Source of the DNA: Halonatronum saccharophilum DSM 13868
GTDB taxonomy: Bacteria; Bacillota; Halanaerobiia; Halobacteroidales; Halobacteroidaceae
Assembly (NCBI RefSeq): GCF_000517025.1
Contig: NZ_KI912097.1
Span: forward strand, 252,720-316,719
Direction of reading: 5' to 3'
DNA length: 64,000 nt
Part shown: positions 45,262-53,555 of the stretch, in pieces
How positions within the stretch are numbered: position 1 is the stretch's first letter
Layout of the letters: each line of letters starts with the position of its first letter
Notes under the pieces: generated by a model
Database searches by the model: none
What the model was told of the DNA's origin: nothing
Seen by the model: the letters and a program-made list of their open reading frames with translations, nothing else
Program-made: the position numbers and the translations under genes

Positions 45262-45618
45262 TTGACTACAGCAACAATTTATGAAACCCATATGGATAGA
45301 TACCAAGAGTGCATAGACCTATGTAATATATGTATGAGTGAGTGTCAGTTCTGTTTAGATGCTTGCTTACATGAACCTGATGTAGATGCAAGGGTTGATT
45401 GTATGAGCTTATTACTAGATTGTATAGATATCTGTACACTAGCAGCTAAATATATGTCTGGAAATAGTCGCTATGCTGCTCAAGTCTGTGAGTTATGTGC
45501 TGAGATATGCGAAGCTTGTGCCCAGGAATGTGATAAATTCCAAGATAATCACTGCCAAACATGTGCAGAAATATGTAGACAATGTGCTCAAGAATGTAGA
45601 GCTATGTTAACTGCTTAA
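45262..45618 (+). CDS. Four-helix-bundle Cys-rich copper-binding protein (DUF326/Csp-like)
   Basis: 118 aa with 19 cysteines, arranged mostly as CxxC and CxxxC spaced along amphipathic helices (Cys17-21-24-28-31-35, 47-54-58, 76-79-83-86-90, 98-101-105-108-112). This is the pattern of DUF326/copper storage proteins, which bind many Cu(I) ions inside a helical bundle. No signal peptide, so cytosolic. TTG start 6 nt after GGGGGAG. Followed by a perfect terminator. Its neighbours (ResA/CcdA thiol system, metal sensor) fit metal/thiol homeostasis. Confidence 0.9.
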   Translation: MTTATIYETHMDRYQECIDLCNICMSECQFCLDACLHEPDVDARVDCMSLLLDCIDICTLAAKYMSGNSRYAAQVCELCAEICEACAQECDKFQDNHCQTCAEICRQCAQECRAMLTA

Positions 45619-45631
45619 TATCTAAAAGATT

Positions 45632-45659
45632 AAAAAGGAGAGCTGCAGCTCTCCTTTTT
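45632..45659. terminator. Bidirectional terminator
   Basis: Perfect 28-bp palindrome (half AAAAAGGAGAGCTG) between convergent copper protein and hemerythrin genes. Confidence 0.92.
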
Positions 45660-45662
45660 AAT

Positions 45663-46067
45663 CTAACTATTACCCTTTATATAATCTCCCAAACCTTGAT
45701 CTTCCTTCTTAATATGATTAACTAACCATCTAGTTATTGTTCTATTTAACCTCATTAAGGAAGCTACATTCTTTTTACCTTCCTTAAATTCTTGCTTAAA
45801 TTCTTCTATCTTTTTCACGAAATCATTATGAGCTTTCTTATGTTCTTTATAATCCGGATAATTATACTTTTTCTGTAACTTCTCTTCTGTCTCAAAGTGA
45901 GTTTGTACATAATTACCTAAAAATTCTAGTAATGATTCTAACTCCTCTGATCCTCTTTTTTCTTGACAAGCTTTGAGTAACCTTTCAGTCTGTTCAAAAA
46001 GCTCTTTATGTTGCTTATCAATCTCTTCAACCCCTATCTCAAATCTCTTCTTCCATGAAATCCCCAT
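45663..46067 (-). CDS. Bacteriohemerythrin
   Basis: 134-aa O2-binding di-iron four-helix protein. All ligands are visible: His20, His57 and Glu61 (HFETE), His76 and His80 (HKKAH), His118 and Asp123 (HIKKED). Probably scavenges or senses oxygen, helping an anaerobe protect its enzymes. ATG with AGGAGGG. Monocistronic. Confidence 0.95.
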   Translation of the reverse strand: MGISWKKRFEIGVEEIDKQHKELFEQTERLLKACQEKRGSEELESLLEFLGNYVQTHFETEEKLQKKYNYPDYKEHKKAHNDFVKKIEEFKQEFKEGKKNVASLMRLNRTITRWLVNHIKKEDQGLGDYIKGNS

Positions 46068-46183
46068 AACTTCGCCCTCCTATGTCTCTTATTGATTTAT
46101 AATTTAATTTTTCTATATAATATTTTATTATAGATACCTTGATATGTAAAGAAAGGAATCTAAATATATAAATTAATAATATA

Positions 46184-46221
46184 TTAAGCTATCAGACTTT
46201 AGCTAAAGTCTGATAGCTTAA
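46184..46221 (-). terminator. Hairpin after clpB
   Basis: Perfect 38-bp palindrome (half TTAAGCTATCAGACTTTAG) 18 bp after the clpB stop; AT-rich tail but no long U-run. Confidence 0.7.
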
Positions 46222-46239
46222 AGCTAACGATTATAAGGA

Positions 46240-48804
46240 TTAAAATATAAATTCTCCATCTTTATAGCCAATATATATTCTATCTCTTTCTCCTATCTTA
46301 CCCTCTAGTAGCTTAAGGGCCAACGGATCTTTAATATAATTCTGAATCACTCTTTGTAACGGTCTGGCTCCATAGACTGGATCATAACCTAAGTTAGCAA
46401 TCTCTTCTTTTGCCTTATCACTAAGTTCAATCTCTAAGCCTTTAACACTCAACTTAGCTCTTAGCTCCCTTAAATGAATCTCAATAATCTTCTCTATATC
46501 CTCCTTAGTTAGAGAGTGAAAGATTATCTGATCATCTATACGGTTAATAAACTCTGGTCTAAAGTGAGCTTTCAGTGCTTCTCTCACCTTCTTCTCCCTC
46601 TCTTGCTCATCTTCAATATCTTGGATGAATTGAGAACCGATATTTGAGGTCATAATTATGACAGTATTTCTAAAGTCAACCTCTTTACCCTGACTATCGG
46701 TCAAGATTCCATCATCTAAGACTTGAAGTAAGATATTAAAGACATCTGGATGTGCCTTCTCGATTTCATCTAATAAAAGTACAGAGTAAGGATTTCTTCT
46801 AACCTTCTCTGTCAGCTGACCCCCTTCTTCAAAACCGATATATCCCGGTGGGGATCCAATCAGTTTGGCTACAGAATGACGTTCCATATATTCTGACATA
46901 TCCATTCTTATCATAGACCTTTGGTCATCAAAGAGATACTTAGCTAAAGTCTTGGCAAGCTCAGTCTTTCCTACACCTGTTGGCCCCATAAAAATAAAGG
47001 AAGCCAAAGGCCTATTATCATCTTGTAATCCTGTTCTAGACCTTCTAATGGCATTACTTACAGCTTTAATGGCATCCTTCTGTCCAACTACCCTATTAGA
47101 TAGCTCCTCTTCTAAATGTAATAATTTCTGCTTTTCACCTTCCATTACCTTAGTAAGAGGAATCCCAGTCCAAGATGCTACAACTTGAGCTATATCTTCT
47201 TCACCAACCTCTTCTTTTAAAAGGTGGCGCTCTCCTTTCAACTCTTCTGCTTTCTTTATAGCTTCTTCTAGCTTTAAGTTCAACTCATGAAGGTCACCAT
47301 ACTTTAACCTTGCTGCCCTTTCATAATCAGCATCTCTTTCAGCAGCTTCTGCCTTAATCTTAGTTTCTTCAATCTCTTCCTTTAAATCACCAATCTCTTT
47401 AAGAACTTCCTTCTCATTAGTCCACTTTGCCTTTAAAGGATTTATCTTATCCTTTAAGTTAACTATCTCTTCCTTTATCTCCTCTAACCTCTTTAAGGCT
47501 CCCTCATCATCTTCCTTCTTTAGAGCCTCTTTCTCTATCTCTAACCTCCTTAACCTTCGGTCAAGCTCATCTATCTCTATAGGCATAGAATCTATCTCTA
47601 TCTTTAACTTAGAAGCAGCTTCATCTATTAAATCAATGGCCTTATCAGGTAAAAATCGTTCACTAAGATATCTATCAGACAGCTTGGCTGCTGCTACCAA
47701 AGCACCATCCTGTATTCTTATTCCATGGTGTATCTCATACTTATCTTTTAATCCTCTTAATATAGATACTGTATCTTCTATAGAAGGCTCATCGATTAAG
47801 ACAGGCTGGAACCTCCGCTCCAAGGCTGCATCCTTTTCTATATACTTCTTATACTCAGCTAGGGTAGTTGCTCCAACACAATGAAGTTCACCTCTAGACA
47901 AAGCCGGTTTCAAGAGATTGGCTGCATCCATAGCCCCTTCAGTAGCACCCGCCCCTACTAGGGTATGCATCTCATCAATAAAGAGGATGATATTACCCTC
48001 TGCCTTCTTGACCTCCTTTAGTACCGATTTTAAACGCTCTTCAAACTCGCCACGATATTTGGCCCCAGCTACCAAGGCCCCCATATCTAAAGAGATAACC
48101 CTCTTATTTCTTAAGCTCCCAGGTATATCACCGTTAACTATTCTTTGAGCCAACCCTTCTACAATTGCTGTCTTTCCAACACCTGGTTCTCCAATTAGAA
48201 CAGGATTATTCTTTCTCCTACGAGAAAGAACCTGCATAACCCTTCTAATCTTCTCATCTCTACCGATTACAGGGTCTAGCTTACCTTCCTTAGCCAGCTC
48301 TGTCAGATCAATAGTATAATTATCTAATGCTTGATAATTAGAATCAGCACCTTGACTTCTCACCTTCTCACCACCTCTAATCTCTTCAATTAAATCCTTT
48401 AATTTTTTAGCTTCTATCCCTTTTTCTTTAAGTAATTCTCCTACTGAAGCTTCTGCTAATATAGCTAAGAGAAGATGCTCAGTAGATATATAATCATCAT
48501 TCAACTTCTGGGCTTCTTTCTTTGCTCCTCGTAATACTCTAGCCAACTCTTGTGAAGTATAAAGTTCTACACCTTCAGAATAAACCTGAGGTAGCTTATC
48601 TACCTTCCCTTCTAACTCCTTAGTCAAAGTTTCAATCTTAACTCCTAACTTCTGAAGTATCGGTTTAACTATTCCGTCATCTTCTCTTATCAGGGCCAAC
48701 AGAAGATGTACTGGATAGACCTCTTGGTTTTTATTATCCTGGGCCAAATGCTGGGCCTCCAAAATTCCTTCTTGTGCCTTTATTGTAAACTTATCCATCT
48801 TCAT
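46240..48804 (-). CDS. clpB: ATP-dependent disaggregase ClpB
   Basis: 854-aa Hsp100 chaperone that, with DnaK, resolubilises aggregates. N-domain (1-145), first AAA+ with Walker [10 protein letters not shown] and Walker [11 protein letters not shown], the middle coiled-coil (about 400-525, the ClpB-defining propeller), second AAA+ with GPTGVGKTE and [11 protein letters not shown], and the C-terminal D2-small domain. ATG with GAGGTG at 7 nt. No CIRCE site is seen in its 550-bp upstream gap, unlike hsp20 next door. Confidence 0.97.
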   Translation of the reverse strand: MKMDKFTIKAQEGILEAQHLAQDNKNQEVYPVHLLLALIREDDGIVKPILQKLGVKIETLTKELEGKVDKLPQVYSEGVELYTSQELARVLRGAKKEAQKLNDDYISTEHLLLAILAEASVGELLKEKGIEAKKLKDLIEEIRGGEKVRSQGADSNYQALDNYTIDLTELAKEGKLDPVIGRDEKIRRVMQVLSRRRKNNPVLIGEPGVGKTAIVEGLAQRIVNGDIPGSLRNKRVISLDMGALVAGAKYRGEFEERLKSVLKEVKKAEGNIILFIDEMHTLVGAGATEGAMDAANLLKPALSRGELHCVGATTLAEYKKYIEKDAALERRFQPVLIDEPSIEDTVSILRGLKDKYEIHHGIRIQDGALVAAAKLSDRYLSERFLPDKAIDLIDEAASKLKIEIDSMPIEIDELDRRLRRLEIEKEALKKEDDEGALKRLEEIKEEIVNLKDKINPLKAKWTNEKEVLKEIGDLKEEIEETKIKAEAAERDADYERAARLKYGDLHELNLKLEEAIKKAEELKGERHLLKEEVGEEDIAQVVASWTGIPLTKVMEGEKQKLLHLEEELSNRVVGQKDAIKAVSNAIRRSRTGLQDDNRPLASFIFMGPTGVGKTELAKTLAKYLFDDQRSMIRMDMSEYMERHSVAKLIGSPPGYIGFEEGGQLTEKVRRNPYSVLLLDEIEKAHPDVFNILLQVLDDGILTDSQGKEVDFRNTVIIMTSNIGSQFIQDIEDEQEREKKVREALKAHFRPEFINRIDDQIIFHSLTKEDIEKIIEIHLRELRAKLSVKGLEIELSDKAKEEIANLGYDPVYGARPLQRVIQNYIKDPLALKLLEGKIGERDRIYIGYKDGEFIF

Positions 48805-49110
48805 AAGTTATCACCTCTTTATTTTTTTAAGCTATGAGCCTTGAGCAAGTGATCTTTATTACGGAGAGTTTTTAGTTCTTTAAAAAATCGTAGGGTGTGC
48901 TAAAACCTTAAAACCTAAATTCAAAAACTAAGTAGCAACGAATCGCACGAATCAAGCGAATCTAAAATCTAACTAAATCTTTATTAATTTTAATTATTTA
49001 ATCTCTTGTCCTGACCTTGTCGGCACTTATCCGAACTTAGTCTGCGCAAAAGCCTTTAACCTTTAGTTTCTTAAAATCTTTAGTTCAAAGGCTTGGCACA
49101 GATAAAAAGT

Positions 49111-49264
49111 GATAAGAGCTGATTAAATCTGATTTAAAGCAGGAGTCTGGAGTCAGGAACCAAGAGTCTGAAGTCTGTACAGATCAAAATCAAGGACTTA
49201 AAGATTTTGAACTTACTGATTCCGGATTCCCGATTCCTAAAATAGAATTTCATCAGCTCTTATC
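49111..49264. repeat. Heptad-armed inverted repeat (GGAGTCT type)
   Basis: Outer 13-bp perfect inverted repeat GATAAGAGCTGAT/ATCAGCTCTTATC encloses an arm of five 7-bp units (GGAGTCT, GGAGTCA, ...), a core with ACTTAAAGATTTTGAACTTACT, and an arm of inverse units (GATTCCG, GATTCCC). The 550-bp gap 48805-49353 otherwise holds a GAGAGTTTTTAGTTCTTTAA repeat (48861-48900) and no gene. Confidence 0.7.
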
Positions 49265-49353
49265 AGATCTAATCAACCCAAGATTACTTCTTCGGTCGAC
49301 AAAAATCATAGCCCTCAGGGCGCTGCTGCAAACACCTTTGATTTTAAAGTTTT

Positions 49354-49797
49354 TTATTTAATGTCAATTACCCTCTTTCCATCATCTTTTTCAATCTCTT
49401 TCTTAGGTAAAATCACCTCTAGAATACCATTGTTGTATTCTGCTTCAACCTTATCTTCAACGATATTACCTACTCTAAAGGATCTGCTATAACTACCTGC
49501 TCTACGTTCTTTGCGAATATAGTTATCCTTCTTCTCCTCTACCTCTTCACTATTGCTTACCATTATATTTAGATACTGATCATCTACCTCTAGCTTAATA
49601 TCTTCCTTCTTCACTCCTGGCAATTCTGCCTCTAAGAGGTACTTGTCATTGTCTTCTTGGATATCCACCTTAAAAGGTGATAGATTAGAGTTCATAAACT
49701 CATCGAAGAGGTTTGAACTTGATCCTAAGAGATCAGAACTTCCATCCCACAAAGAATTAGATCTTCGATTATTGAAAAAAGGTTGTAAATCAAACAT
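49354..49797 (-). CDS. Small heat-shock protein Hsp20
   Basis: 147-aa alpha-crystallin-type chaperone holding unfolding proteins. Alpha-crystallin domain from about residue 42 (VDIQEDNDKYLLEAELPGVKKEDIKLEV) with the C-terminal NGILEVILPK strand. ATG with AAGGAGGAG. Upstream CIRCE element and SigA promoter imply HrcA control. Confidence 0.96.
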   Translation of the reverse strand: MFDLQPFFNNRRSNSLWDGSSDLLGSSSNLFDEFMNSNLSPFKVDIQEDNDKYLLEAELPGVKKEDIKLEVDDQYLNIMVSNSEEVEEKKDNYIRKERRAGSYSRSFRVGNIVEDKVEAEYNNGILEVILPKKEIEKDDGKRVIDIK

Positions 49798-49825
49798 TCC
49801 TATCTCCTCCTTTAAGGTTTTGTTG

Positions 49826-49852
49826 TTAGCACTCGTCTTAGGTGAGTGCTAA
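49826..49852. promoter_or_regulatory. CIRCE element (HrcA operator)
   Basis: TTAGCACTC-N9-GAGTGCTAA, a perfect match to the CIRCE consensus, just downstream of the hsp20 -10 box. Confidence 0.97.
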
Positions 49853-49856
49853 TTAT

Positions 49857-49885
49857 ATTATAAAAAAACATCTCTCAAATGTCAA
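49857..49885 (-). promoter_or_regulatory. SigA promoter of hsp20
   Basis: -35 TTGACA, 17-bp spacer, -10 TATAAT on the minus strand; a consensus promoter controlled by the adjacent CIRCE. Confidence 0.92.
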
Positions 49886-49920
49886 TATTTATAGTTTTAT
49901 TTTAATAATAATTTTCTAAA

Positions 49921-49957
49921 TAATCAGGGAATAAAGTTTAACTTTATTCCCTGATTA
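49921..49957 (-). terminator. Terminator after chemoreceptor gene
   Basis: 18-bp stem beginning TAATCAGGGAATAAAG, AT-rich tail. Confidence 0.8.
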
Positions 49958-50004
49958 ACATCTACAATTATACTAATACATAGTCTAATATATAATAATC
50001 AAAT

Positions 50005-51858
50005 TCATATTTTAAACTGTGATATCAACTCTTGTAACTCTTGAGCCATTTGAGCTAATTCTTGCGAAGAATCAGATATTTCTCTAGACATACTACTTAT
50101 ATCTTCAGTTGAACTTACTATTTGATTACTATTTTGCGCTAATTTATTACTAGCTTTAGCAGTTTGCTCTATCTGTAAAGAGGTTTCTTCTACTGATTTT
50201 TTAATCGTTTTAAAAACTTCACCTGTATTTTGAATTATATTTTTTCCCTCTTTAGTCTTTATTTCTACATTTTTTATCATTTTAAGTTCTTCTTTTCCTT
50301 GCATTTGAATTTTAGATATTAAATTAGAAATTTTCTCTGTTGCCTTAGAAGTTTCACTAGCTAAACTTCTTATCTCATCTGCTACTACAGCAAAACCGTG
50401 TCCATGTTCTCCAGCCCTAGCTGCTTCAATAGCTGCATTTAGAGCTAAAAGGTTTGTCTGTTCTGCTATATTAGTTATCAATTCAACAATCTGTCCTATT
50501 TCAGAAGATGTTTGATCAAACTCACTAATTACTTCTGCAGTTTCTTTTACAATTCCATTAATCTCTTTAATACTATTAACTGTAGAATTAATATTTTGAC
50601 TTCCTATATCCACTTGTAAATTAGCTTGTTCAGAAAAGCTAGCTACTTCCTGTGATGATGCTGAAATTTCTTCTATACCTACAGACATATTTTCAATTAA
50701 TCCACTTGTAGTCTCTATACTTGCATTACCCTCTTCAGATGAAGCTGATAACTGTTCACTATAAGCAGAGATATTTTCTATACTCTCATTAACTTTACTT
50801 ATCATTTCTTGCATAGAAAAGCTTATCTTATTAAAACTCTTAGCTAAGCTTCCAACCTCATCTCTTCTTTTAGTCAACTTTTCTTCTTGAACCTTGGTAA
50901 AATCACCATCAGACAACCTTTTCATACCTTCAGTTATAATTTCAATAGGATCGACTATACTTCTAGCAACAATTAAAGATACTATTATAGTTATTATAAT
51001 TGCAAGAAAAATTATTATAATAACAATATTCCTAAAAGTATTCAGACCGGAAAGTAGTTCTCCTGTACTAACCTCAATCATTAAATGCCACCCCGGCGAA
51101 TTTTTTATTTTAGAATGTAAAATAATAGATGGTTCTCCGTTGATGATAACACGCTTAAGACCAATATTTTTATTAGCTATTTCACTTATATTAATGTTTG
51201 AATACTCATCTATTGAAGATATATTATTACCACTAAATCCTTCCTCTGGATGAGCTAAAACACTACCATCTTCAGACAATAACCAACCAAAGCCAGCATC
51301 TTCAATATTGATTCCTTTAAGTATACTAACTACTTGATCTAAATACATAGAACCTGAAACTGCTCCTATATTATTGCCACTACTGTCTTTTATACTATGA
51401 GCAACTACTATTAATAGTCTGCCATTAATAGAACTAGGAAAAGGATTTGTTATATAAAAATCTTCTCCTTCTTCAAAGATAGGTTTCATATATGCACTAG
51501 AGCTAAAATCATAAACAGACATATCAGAATCATAAGCTATTCCATCTGGAAATACTATAGCTAATGTTCCAAAATCCGATTCTTTTAAAACATCACTTAA
51601 AATAGTTTGAGCTTTCTTAGGATTCATGCTTTTTACATCAGCACTCTGACTTATTATTCTAGTTTCTGAAATTTTCCTCTCTAATAATGACTCAATATTA
51701 TTTGAGTATGTTCTAATAATTTCAGCATTAAGTCCATTAGAAAGATTGTTCATAGTCCTACTTGCAGTAAAAAATAATGTAGAACCAATTGTAAAAATAA
51801 TAGCCATTACAACTAATACAAAAACTAATGTTATTTTAACTTTTAATGATTTAAACAT
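50005..51858 (-). CDS. Methyl-accepting chemotaxis protein (dCache sensor)
   Basis: 617 aa. Membrane helices at about 5-28 and 275-300 flank an extracytoplasmic dCache-type ligand domain (about 35-270: [54 protein letters not shown]). Then a HAMP domain (about 300-352) and the MCP signalling hairpin with [35 protein letters not shown]. Reports ligand binding to CheA/CheW. ATG 51858 lies 7 nt after GAGGAGG. Implies that the cell is motile; no other chemotaxis genes are in the window. Confidence 0.95.
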   Translation of the reverse strand: MFKSLKVKITLVFVLVVMAIIFTIGSTLFFTASRTMNNLSNGLNAEIIRTYSNNIESLLERKISETRIISQSADVKSMNPKKAQTILSDVLKESDFGTLAIVFPDGIAYDSDMSVYDFSSSAYMKPIFEEGEDFYITNPFPSSINGRLLIVVAHSIKDSSGNNIGAVSGSMYLDQVVSILKGINIEDAGFGWLLSEDGSVLAHPEEGFSGNNISSIDEYSNINISEIANKNIGLKRVIINGEPSIILHSKIKNSPGWHLMIEVSTGELLSGLNTFRNIVIIIIFLAIIITIIVSLIVARSIVDPIEIITEGMKRLSDGDFTKVQEEKLTKRRDEVGSLAKSFNKISFSMQEMISKVNESIENISAYSEQLSASSEEGNASIETTSGLIENMSVGIEEISASSQEVASFSEQANLQVDIGSQNINSTVNSIKEINGIVKETAEVISEFDQTSSEIGQIVELITNIAEQTNLLALNAAIEAARAGEHGHGFAVVADEIRSLASETSKATEKISNLISKIQMQGKEELKMIKNVEIKTKEGKNIIQNTGEVFKTIKKSVEETSLQIEQTAKASNKLAQNSNQIVSSTEDISSMSREISDSSQELAQMAQELQELISQFKI

Positions 51859-52237
51859 AAACAACCTCCTCACAAAATACCTTATTTTTAAAAATATTAT
51901 TTAACACTAAATAAAAAACTTTAGCTTGAGATAAAAAATAAGTCGCTAAATTCGTTCCTTGCCATAACAATATTCATTATAAATAGTAGAACTAATCCTA
52001 TAATAATATTGAATTCTATTTTATATATTCTATATCATCCGACAATCCCCCTGCTTAAACGACAATATATATTTTAAATCCTCTCAATTGTTTTCATTAA
52101 AACAAATAACTCTTTTAAAATTATTAATAATATATTTACTTTTATCTTTTACTTCACCTATAAAGCTACAGTTCAAAAGTAATTTATATTTTTATTTTAA
52201 ATTAGATATAATAAACTTTTTAATAGTTAAAACACTT
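51859..52237. other. AT-rich gap between chemoreceptor and IS3 element
   Basis: No gene seen. It contains a 20-bp-spaced direct repeat CGACAAT (52040-52046 and 52060-52066), with CCCCCT between, about 185 bp upstream of the chemoreceptor start; two same-face sites like this could bind a regulator. Confidence 0.35.
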
Positions 52238-53500
52238 TGAGGTTCCCCCATTAAATTAGACACTAAGTTTAGTGGCTTTTCTCTCGTTTTCGTATTTTTC
52301 TGGACTTTTATAATTTAAAGTCGAGTGCATTCTAAATCTATTGTAAAAGACTTCAATATATTCAAATATATCTCTTCTTGCTTGAGCTCTTGTTATATAG
52401 TTATTATGATGAATTAATTCTGTTTTCAATGTTCCAAAAAAGCTTTCTGACACTGCATTATCCCAGCAATTACCCTTACGACTCATTGATGATTTAAATC
52501 CATTTTCAATTAATAGTTCTTGAAATTCTATACTAGCGTACTGACTTCCTCGATCTGAATGAAATATAAGTCCTCTTGAGACTTGGCGATTGTTTAGAGC
52601 CATATTAAGAGCATTTATTACAAGATTCTTTTTCATTGTGCTATCCATTGACCAACCAACAACTTTACGAGAATATAGATCTATTATGACAGCAAGGTAA
52701 AGCCAACCTTCCTGAGTAGGAATATATGTGATGTCTGAGACCCAGACTTTATTTTTTTGAGATACATCAAATTCTCGGTTAAGAATATTATCTTTTATTG
52801 GCAGGTTATGATTAGAATTTGTTGTAACTTTGAATTTACGCTTTTGTATAGCTTTTAATCCTAATACTTTCATTAATCTTTCTACTCGTTTTTTATTGCA
52901 TATAATGCCTTCTTTCTTAAGCTGTTTGTAGATTCTAGGGCTACCATAAGTCCCACGGCTCTGCCAATATATTTGAGCTACCTTAAATTTTAAAGTTTCA
53001 TTTTCTTCTTCTCTTTTACTTGGTTTTCTTTTTAACCATTTGTAATATCCTGACCGAGATACTTCTAAAACTTTACACATCCTCTCCACAGCAAATTCAT
53101 TGCTGTGATCTCGGATAAAACCATATTTTACTGTGGTTTCTTCGAGAAGATGCTTACCGCCTTTTTTTAAAATGTCGCGTTCTTCTTTTGCAATTTTTAG
53201 TTCTTTTTTTAGTTTTATAATCTCTTGTTCTTCAGGAGAAAGATTTTGTTTACCATTGCCTGGGAAAGCTAAATTACCCTTGTCTCTATACTCTTTACGC
53301 CATCTAATTAGTGCATTATAACTAACACCTAAATCTTCAGCAATATCTTTACAATTTTTATCAGATTTAAGACTTAATTCAACAGCATCACGTTTAAATT
53401 GTTCATCACGTTTTATTTTAGGTTTGCTCATGTGTATTCCCCCTTTGAATAACTTTATTATACACCTTAACTCACTGTCTAACAAATAGGGGGAAGATTA
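52238..53500 (-). mobile_element. IS3-family insertion sequence
   Basis: About 1.26 kb. The transposase gene is flanked by imperfect inverted repeats, 52243-52269 and 53469-53495, both beginning TTCCCCC and sharing TTAGACA (19 of 27 matches). If the ends are taken at 52238 and 53500 a 3-bp CTT direct repeat flanks the element; the exact ends and duplication are tentative. Inserted just beyond the adhE terminator. Confidence 0.8.
52256..53431 (-). CDS. IS3-family transposase, orfA and orfB fused in one frame
   Basis: 391 aa. N-terminal helix-turn-helix ([35 protein letters not shown]), a leucine-zipper-like [17 protein letters not shown], an HTH_21 segment, then the rve/DDE domain: Asp in [10 protein letters not shown], Asp in [12 protein letters not shown] and Glu in [16 protein letters not shown]3 elements normally make OrfAB by -1 frameshifting at an A-rich slip site; here A7 followed by GG joins both parts in a single frame. 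ATG 53431 after AAGGGGG is chosen; the longer frame runs into the terminal repeat. Confidence 0.9.
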   Translation of the reverse strand: MSKPKIKRDEQFKRDAVELSLKSDKNCKDIAEDLGVSYNALIRWRKEYRDKGNLAFPGNGKQNLSPEEQEIIKLKKELKIAKEERDILKKGGKHLLEETTVKYGFIRDHSNEFAVERMCKVLEVSRSGYYKWLKRKPSKREEENETLKFKVAQIYWQSRGTYGSPRIYKQLKKEGIICNKKRVERLMKVLGLKAIQKRKFKVTTNSNHNLPIKDNILNREFDVSQKNKVWVSDITYIPTQEGWLYLAVIIDLYSRKVVGWSMDSTMKKNLVINALNMALNNRQVSRGLIFHSDRGSQYASIEFQELLIENGFKSSMSRKGNCWDNAVSESFFGTLKTELIHHNNYITRAQARRDIFEYIEVFYNRFRMHSTLNYKSPEKYENERKATKLSV

Positions 53501-53515
53501 CTTAGATATCAAGAA

Positions 53516-53547
53516 AAAAGCTAATGCTCATATGAGCATTAGCTTTT
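53516..53547 (-). terminator. Terminator after adhE
   Basis: Perfect 32-bp palindrome (half AAAAGCTAATGCTCAT) followed by TTTCTTG on the minus strand. Confidence 0.9.
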
Positions 53548-53555
53548 AGGTATTA

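Noticed and set aside
51859..52237. Possible sigma-54 or sigma-28 promoter for the chemoreceptor gene
   Set aside because: A TGGCA stretch is present but the -12 GC is not at the right spacing, and no sigma-28 hexamers were found.
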